A stretch of DNA of 11,162 bases. Origin: Granulosicoccaceae bacterium. Lineage in GTDB: Bacteria > Pseudomonadota > Gammaproteobacteria > Granulosicoccales > Granulosicoccaceae. Below the pieces are notes generated by a model, which saw nothing but the letters and a program-made list of their open reading frames with translations, had not been told where the DNA came from and searched no databases. Positions 7,852-11,162 of the stretch are shown in pieces; position 1 is the first letter of the stretch, and every line of letters starts with the position of its first letter. The stretch covers positions 1 through 11,162 of the forward strand of contig JALZUX010000036.1 in the NCBI GenBank assembly GCA_023301405.1. Direction: 5' to 3'. A program made the position numbers and the translations under genes.

Positions 7852-8749
7852 GACTGTTTAAAAAATCGCTGATTGCCACCGGTTTTTTGCCGGGCGCCTG
7901 AACCCGTAGCAAACGAATAACGCCCTTGCCTGTGGCAACATCAAGCCCGTCGGCTGTACCAACAACCTGACCGGCAGCAGCACTATTACCATCAACGGTA
8001 AGCAGAGCAGACTCCCACACTCGCAACGTATCGCCGTTAAAAACAGTTTGCGCAACCGGCCACGCGTTGAACGCACAAATTCGCCGATGGATAGTTATTG
8101 CCATATCTTGCCAATTGATTAACGCTTCGCTTTTGTCGAGCTTACTTGCGTAATTAGCCATTGCTGCATCTTGTTTCACAGGCTTAAGGCTGCCTTCAAG
8201 CAGATCCGATAACGTGCTGAGTAACGCCTCGCTTCCAAGCGCGGCTAATGTATCGTGCAACTGCTGGCCTGTTGTATTTTCGTCGATGGCACAGCGCGCA
8301 ACATGCAGCATGTCACCGGTATCCAAGCCGACATCCATTTGCATAATCGTCACCCCGCTTTCCCTGTCACCCGCTTCAATGGCACGCTGTATTGGTGCCG
8401 CTCCACGCCACCGGGGAAGCAAAGATGCATGTATATTCAAACAACCATATCGCGGTATGTTTAACACAGCCTCTGGCAACATTAAGCCGTAGGCCGCCAC
8501 GACCATCACATCAGCATCCAACGCACTAAGGTTTTTTTGAGCCTCAACGTCTTTCAATGACACCGGCTGCAAGACGGGAATGGACAATTCAACGGCTTTT
8601 GCTTTAACCGGGCTAAACGCCACCTTGCGACCACGACCAGCGCGGCGATCAGGTTGCGTGTAAACCGCCACTACCTGGTGACCGTCTTTTACTAAGGCTT
8701 CAAGCGCAGACACCGCAAAATCGGGGGTGCCCGCATATATAATGCGCAA
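7820..8749 (-). CDS. fmt: Fmt, methionyl-tRNA formyltransferase
   Basis: Transfers a formyl group from 10-formyltetrahydrofolate to Met-tRNA(fMet) for translation initiation. Its 309 residues compare with 315 in E. coli. The N-terminal formyltransferase domain contains AGTPDFA (6-12), TQPDRRAGRG (31-40), and the catalytic set N105 and H107 in LNIHASLLPRWRGAAPIQ, plus D143 in VGLDTGD. A C-terminal OB-like tRNA-binding domain (about 205-309) follows and is intact, including AFNAWP (226-231) and APGKKP (285-290). The start is TTG at 8749-8747; an in-frame TAA at 8755-8753 blocks anything further upstream. The next codons upstream, ATG-GAT-ACA, look like a former start (see findings). It lies 93 bases after def and overlaps rsmB. 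Confidence 0.96.
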   Translation of the reverse strand: MRIIYAGTPDFAVSALEALVKDGHQVVAVYTQPDRRAGRGRKVAFSPVKAKAVELSIPVLQPVSLKDVEAQKNLSALDADVMVVAAYGLMLPEAVLNIPRYGCLNIHASLLPRWRGAAPIQRAIEAGDRESGVTIMQMDVGLDTGDMLHVARCAIDENTTGQQLHDTLAALGSEALLSTLSDLLEGSLKPVKQDAAMANYASKLDKSEALINWQDMAITIHRRICAFNAWPVAQTVFNGDTLRVWESALLTVDGNSAAAGQVVGTADGLDVATGKGVIRLLRVQAPGKKPVAISDFLNSRDISSGMQLE

Positions 8750-8842
8750 GGATTATGTATCCATGGTTGTCGGTGTAGTTATGAGGATGGCCAGTGACAG
8801 ACCATGCTGCTATCGGGTTGGTCGGCCGAGCCAATTATGCGG

Positions 8843-9355
8843 CTAGTCGTCGTAGCCGTCCTGTTTTTCCTGCTTCAACATTTTCTTTTTAATTCGTCGG
8901 CGCTTCATTGCCGACAGATAATCGACAAACATTTTGCCATCAAGATGATCAACTTCGTGCTGCACACAAACCGCCAGTAAACCGTCAGCCTCCATCTCGT
9001 AGGGGTCTCCATGACGATCCAACGCTGAAAAATTAATTTTCTCGGCCCGCTTTACGTTTTCGTAAATGCCGGGAATCGACAAGCACCCCTCTTCTCCCTC
9101 CGACACGCCTTCCTCGCTAATAATTTGAGGATTGATCAGAGCCAACGGTCGGTTTTTGTCTTCGGAGACGTCAATCACCACTATTCGCTGGTGAATATTG
9201 ACCTGAGTAGCTGCCAGCCCGATGCCGGGCGCTTCGTACATGGTTTCGAACATATCATCGAGCACCGCGCGAATATTATCGTCTACCGTACTCACGGTTT
9301 TTGCAACAGTCCGCAGTCTGTCGTCGGGGTATACCAGGATCTCGAGCGTAGCCAT
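8843..9355 (-). CDS. def: Def, peptide deformylase
   Basis: Metalloenzyme that removes the N-formyl group from nascent proteins. At 170 residues it matches the E. coli enzyme (169). All three signature motifs are intact: GIGLAATQ (44-51), EGCLSIP with metal-ligand C91, and QHEVDHLDG with metal ligands H133 and H137 and catalytic E134. The C-terminal tail is lysine and arginine rich (151-164), as is common in Gram-negative type I enzymes. The ATG at 9355 gives the expected opening (short strand, then PDDRLR). Upstream the minus strand reads AAGAAAG, a weak A-rich Shine-Dalgarno. It is the first gene of the minus-strand run and is divergent from the LysM gene. Its stop is followed by a 93-base spacer with no terminator, so read-through into fmt is expected. 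Confidence 0.98.
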   Translation of the reverse strand: MATLEILVYPDDRLRTVAKTVSTVDDNIRAVLDDMFETMYEAPGIGLAATQVNIHQRIVVIDVSEDKNRPLALINPQIISEEGVSEGEEGCLSIPGIYENVKRAEKINFSALDRHGDPYEMEADGLLAVCVQHEVDHLDGKMFVDYLSAMKRRRIKKKMLKQEKQDGYDD

Positions 9356-9631
9356 TATCTTTCTTATTCATCAGGGAACAATATCACGACAAGTTTAAGC
9401 TCTCGGCCGCGGATATCAACGCCTAACTTCACTTTAGACACCACAGTGCAGCATCACATTTGAAAAAAAGCACAAAACCCGTCAAGGTTTGCACAGCTTT
9501 GGCACTGTTTTTGGTTCCTATTCTGCAAGAACCAGCGCGCGTGATCTGTTTTTCAGTGATCGTATTCGGCTACACCGGACGCACATCGACCGGCTCAGGC
9601 CCCGCTTAACACCACAGCACTTCGGACCACT
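9356..9631. other. Divergent intergenic region between def and the LysM gene
   Basis: This 276-base spacer must hold the promoters for def (leftward) and the LysM gene (rightward). For def, TTGACG at 9485-9480 is a good -35 hexamer, but the hexamer 17 bases downstream (CAAATG) is a poor -10, so no promoter is called. On the plus strand an imperfect dyad, TGGTTC at 9512-9517 and GAACCA at 9529-9534, could be an operator or a small hairpin. TTGGCAC at 9499-9505 resembles the -24 half of a sigma-54 promoter, but the -12 half reads TTGGT. GTGATC is directly repeated at 9541-9546 and 9556-9561. No open frame with coding character is seen. Confidence 0.5.
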
Positions 9632-10882
9632 ATGACATTCCAAGCCCAGCTGACCCAAAGAATCAGTCCTCTTAGCAGCAACAAAATGGCTCGAACCGTT
9701 AAAACGGTTTCCGGGGCAATTGCCGTAATCACCCTTTCAGCCGCATGCGCAACGCATCAGCAACCTGATGCCAGCGTGTCGGACAACGACCTCTTACAAC
9801 AGGCTAAATCTGCCAGCGCGCAAGAATCCGTGGGCACAGCTCTGGAAAATACGGTTGCCATCGAGTCGGCGTCAATCACCGGCGCGGGTACGCCCAGCCT
9901 ATTAGCGCTAGGCACTAGTCAACAGCGTAAACGAGCATTAAAAGTACTGGCTGAAAAATCAATTCGCAAGGACAACCCCGGCAACTACACCGTAGTTCGC
10001 GGCGATACCTTGTGGGATATCTCAGAACGGTTTCTAAGCCGCCCTTGGTTGTGGCCGGAAATCTGGCACGTGAATCCACAAATTGAAAACCCACACCTGA
10101 TTTACCCCGGTGACAGAATTTCACTGACTTATGTGGATGGCCGCCCCCAGCTGAAACTTATTCGTGCAAGCAGTCAACCCGGCTCACCTATCTCAAACTT
10201 TCCGCTAGATGCTGTGAAGCAATTTCTCATCGAGCCCAAAGTTGTTACCGGCTCTGAGTTGAAATCAGCACCTTACGTTGTCAGCACGGAAGACGACCGG
10301 CTGATCGCCTCAATTGGCAATCACATCTATGCTCGCGGCGACCTCAGCGAAAGCCGTTACAGCATCTTTCGTCCGGGCGATACGCTCATCGATCCAGACA
10401 CCAACGAAGTGCTTGGCCATGAAGCAATTCATGTTTCCAAAGCCAGCGTGATCAAAGCCGGAGACCCGACAAAATTAGTCATCACCAATAACAACCGTGA
10501 AACACTCGTTGGCGATCGTCTGATGCAAAACTCTAAAGACATGGACCTGAACTTTCAGCCACGCACGGCAGATATCGATAAAACCGGCAAAATCATTTCC
10601 TTATTCGACGCTATTTCACGTGCTGGTCAAAACCAGGTTGTGGCGCTTAATCTTGGAACCCAGGACGGCATACAAACCGGTGATGTTCTATCCGTAGTCA
10701 GCGATGATCGCTTGGTACGGGATGTAATATCAGGTAAGAAAAACGACTGGGTCAACATTGAAGGCGAAAAAGCCGGTGTCGTGATGGTGTTCAGCACCTT
10801 CGAGCGCGTCAGCTACGCGTTGGTCATGAAATCTAACCGTACCATCAACTTGTACGACAGGGTCGGTGCTGGCGCTTTCTAA
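9632..10882 (+). CDS. LysM-domain envelope protein, dprA-linked family
   Basis: Predicted peptidoglycan-binding envelope protein of the family encoded beside dprA and def in many gammaproteobacteria (PA0020 type in Pseudomonas). The 416-residue protein has one LysM domain at about 118-167 with the hallmark YTVVRGDTLWDISERFL and the conserved RPWLWPEIWHVNPQI, HLIYPGD and YVDGRPQL. A C-terminal region (about 195-416) lacks a known enzymatic motif but carries family-typical stretches such as APYVV, IYARGDL and a final VVMVFSTFERVSYALV. The N-terminus has a hydrophobic signal (about 25-38) ending SAAC, so C39 may be a lipidation site, although position -3 is serine. A polar, alanine- and serine-rich linker of about 75 residues separates this from LysM. 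The start may instead be the ATG at 9686 (residue 19), giving a more compact signal peptide; the first ATG has GGA five bases upstream. A strong terminator follows. Confidence 0.88.
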   Translation: MTFQAQLTQRISPLSSNKMARTVKTVSGAIAVITLSAACATHQQPDASVSDNDLLQQAKSASAQESVGTALENTVAIESASITGAGTPSLLALGTSQQRKRALKVLAEKSIRKDNPGNYTVVRGDTLWDISERFLSRPWLWPEIWHVNPQIENPHLIYPGDRISLTYVDGRPQLKLIRASSQPGSPISNFPLDAVKQFLIEPKVVTGSELKSAPYVVSTEDDRLIASIGNHIYARGDLSESRYSIFRPGDTLIDPDTNEVLGHEAIHVSKASVIKAGDPTKLVITNNNRETLVGDRLMQNSKDMDLNFQPRTADIDKTGKIISLFDAISRAGQNQVVALNLGTQDGIQTGDVLSVVSDDRLVRDVISGKKNDWVNIEGEKAGVVMVFSTFERVSYALVMKSNRTINLYDRVGAGAF

Positions 10883-10912
10883 TCACTGATCAATTAAGTA
10901 AATAGATAATTT

Positions 10913-10940
10913 AAGGGCCGCAATTATTGCGGCCCTTTTT
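10913..10940 (+). terminator. Intrinsic terminator after the LysM gene
   Basis: A perfect 11-base-pair inverted repeat, AAGGGCCGCAA (10913-10923) and TTGCGGCCCTT (10927-10937), encloses a three-base TTA loop. A run of five T starts inside the stem end (10936-10940). The GC-rich core, short loop and T tract on the plus strand make this a textbook Rho-independent terminator, 30 bases after the LysM stop codon. The minus-strand side lacks a T run, so it probably works in one direction only. Confidence 0.95.
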
Positions 10941-10942
10941 GC

Positions 10943-11120
10943 TTAATACCAGTCACTTTTCCCACCGACACGCGTGCAATCAAGCCCAATAATCATGGCG
11001 TAGCAAACACAAACAGAATTCCTGTTGGACCAGCGTTAATCATCCGGTTACCATCCTCGGCAACTGCGTATTAGTAGATCGATGTGCCATCTTTAGTTAA
11101 CCCTACCCTTTGCTGTGCTC
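10943..11120. other. Spacer between the LysM terminator and the putative dprA
   Basis: A 178-base spacer. No good promoter hexamer pair, repeat or RNA gene is visible. The best hexamers are TTACCA near 11048 and TATTAG near 11069, but they are about 15 bases apart and each matches only four of six consensus positions, so they are not called. A promoter for the downstream gene is expected here because the terminator at 10913-10940 should isolate it from the LysM transcript. Confidence 0.4.
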
Positions 11121-11162
11121 ATGACCGAGCTTAATACTTGGCTTAGTCTGGTTCATACCCGT
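11121..11162 (+). CDS. dprA: Probable DprA N-terminus (cut by the right edge)
   Basis: An ATG at 11121 opens a frame of 14 codons that runs to the window edge and reads MTELNTWLSLVHTR. A short polar start followed by WLxL is typical of gammaproteobacterial DprA, the DNA-processing protein that loads RecA on incoming single-stranded DNA during transformation. The call rests mainly on gene order: LysM protein then dprA, divergent from def-fmt-rsmB, is a common arrangement in gammaproteobacteria. No clear Shine-Dalgarno precedes the ATG and no DprA domain motif is reached, so identity is provisional. Confidence 0.5.
   Translation, partial: MTELNTWLSLVHTR

Noticed and set aside
8750..8842. Terminator between def and fmt based on the palindrome around TCGGCCGA
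   Set aside because: The palindrome is short, has no loop and no T tract on the minus strand, so it is not a terminator.
9457..9485. Sigma-70 promoter for def with TTGACG as -35
   Set aside because: The -35 match is good but the hexamer 17 bases downstream matches TATAAT at only two positions, so the promoter is not called.
10988..11100. Protein-like minus-strand reading in the spacer before dprA (including a stretch EDGNRMINAGPTGILFVF)
   Set aside because: It is interrupted by stop codons, has no start with a ribosome binding site and matches no family I recognise. A gene remnant is possible but cannot be supported.
1..11162. Mobile element, CRISPR array, toxin-antitoxin pair or tRNA
   Set aside because: No terminal repeats, spaced direct repeats, transposase motifs, small paired genes or cloverleaf structures were seen; the window is compact housekeeping sequence.

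Overview
This is a chromosomal housekeeping segment from a gammaproteobacterium. The gene order (dprA, a LysM protein, then divergently def-fmt-rsmB, leading to trkA-trkH) and the Trk, Def, Fmt and RsmB sequences all resemble Pseudomonas and enteric homologues. The genus cannot be named from the sequence alone. Base composition looks moderate and even, and I see no insertion sequence, phage gene, tRNA, rRNA or CRISPR array.

Layout. From 9355 down to the left edge, eight genes run on the minus strand: def, fmt, rsmB, a DUF4390 gene, ntrY, ntrX, trkA and trkH (cut by the left edge). Gaps are short and three junctions overlap (fmt/rsmB, DUF4390/ntrY, ntrY/ntrX), so at least fmt to trkA is probably one transcription unit. 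On the plus strand, a 276-base divergent spacer (9356-9631) leads into a LysM-domain envelope protein. A very clear intrinsic terminator follows (10913-10940), then a 178-base spacer, then what looks like the first 14 codons of dprA, cut by the right edge.

How the genes relate. def and fmt remove and add the formyl group at protein N-termini. rsmB methylates 16S rRNA. trkA and trkH are the regulatory and membrane subunits of a potassium uptake system. Between these sits an NtrY/NtrX-type two-component system, preceded by a secreted DUF4390 protein of unknown function. Two conserved housekeeping modules therefore flank a sensory module.

No wholly new system is evident. Points worth a second look are: (i) the NtrX-like regulator has lost the GAFTGA loop and several ATPase residues, so it is unlikely to be a conventional sigma-54 activator; (ii) fmt has only a TTG start, with an in-frame ATG-GAT-ACA-TAA just upstream that looks like a native start interrupted by a stop; (iii) ntrY has a strong ribosome binding site that favours an internal GTG start; (iv) the secreted DUF4390 protein is translationally tied to the sensor kinase; (v) the LysM protein has a lipoprotein-like N-terminus and a long linker.
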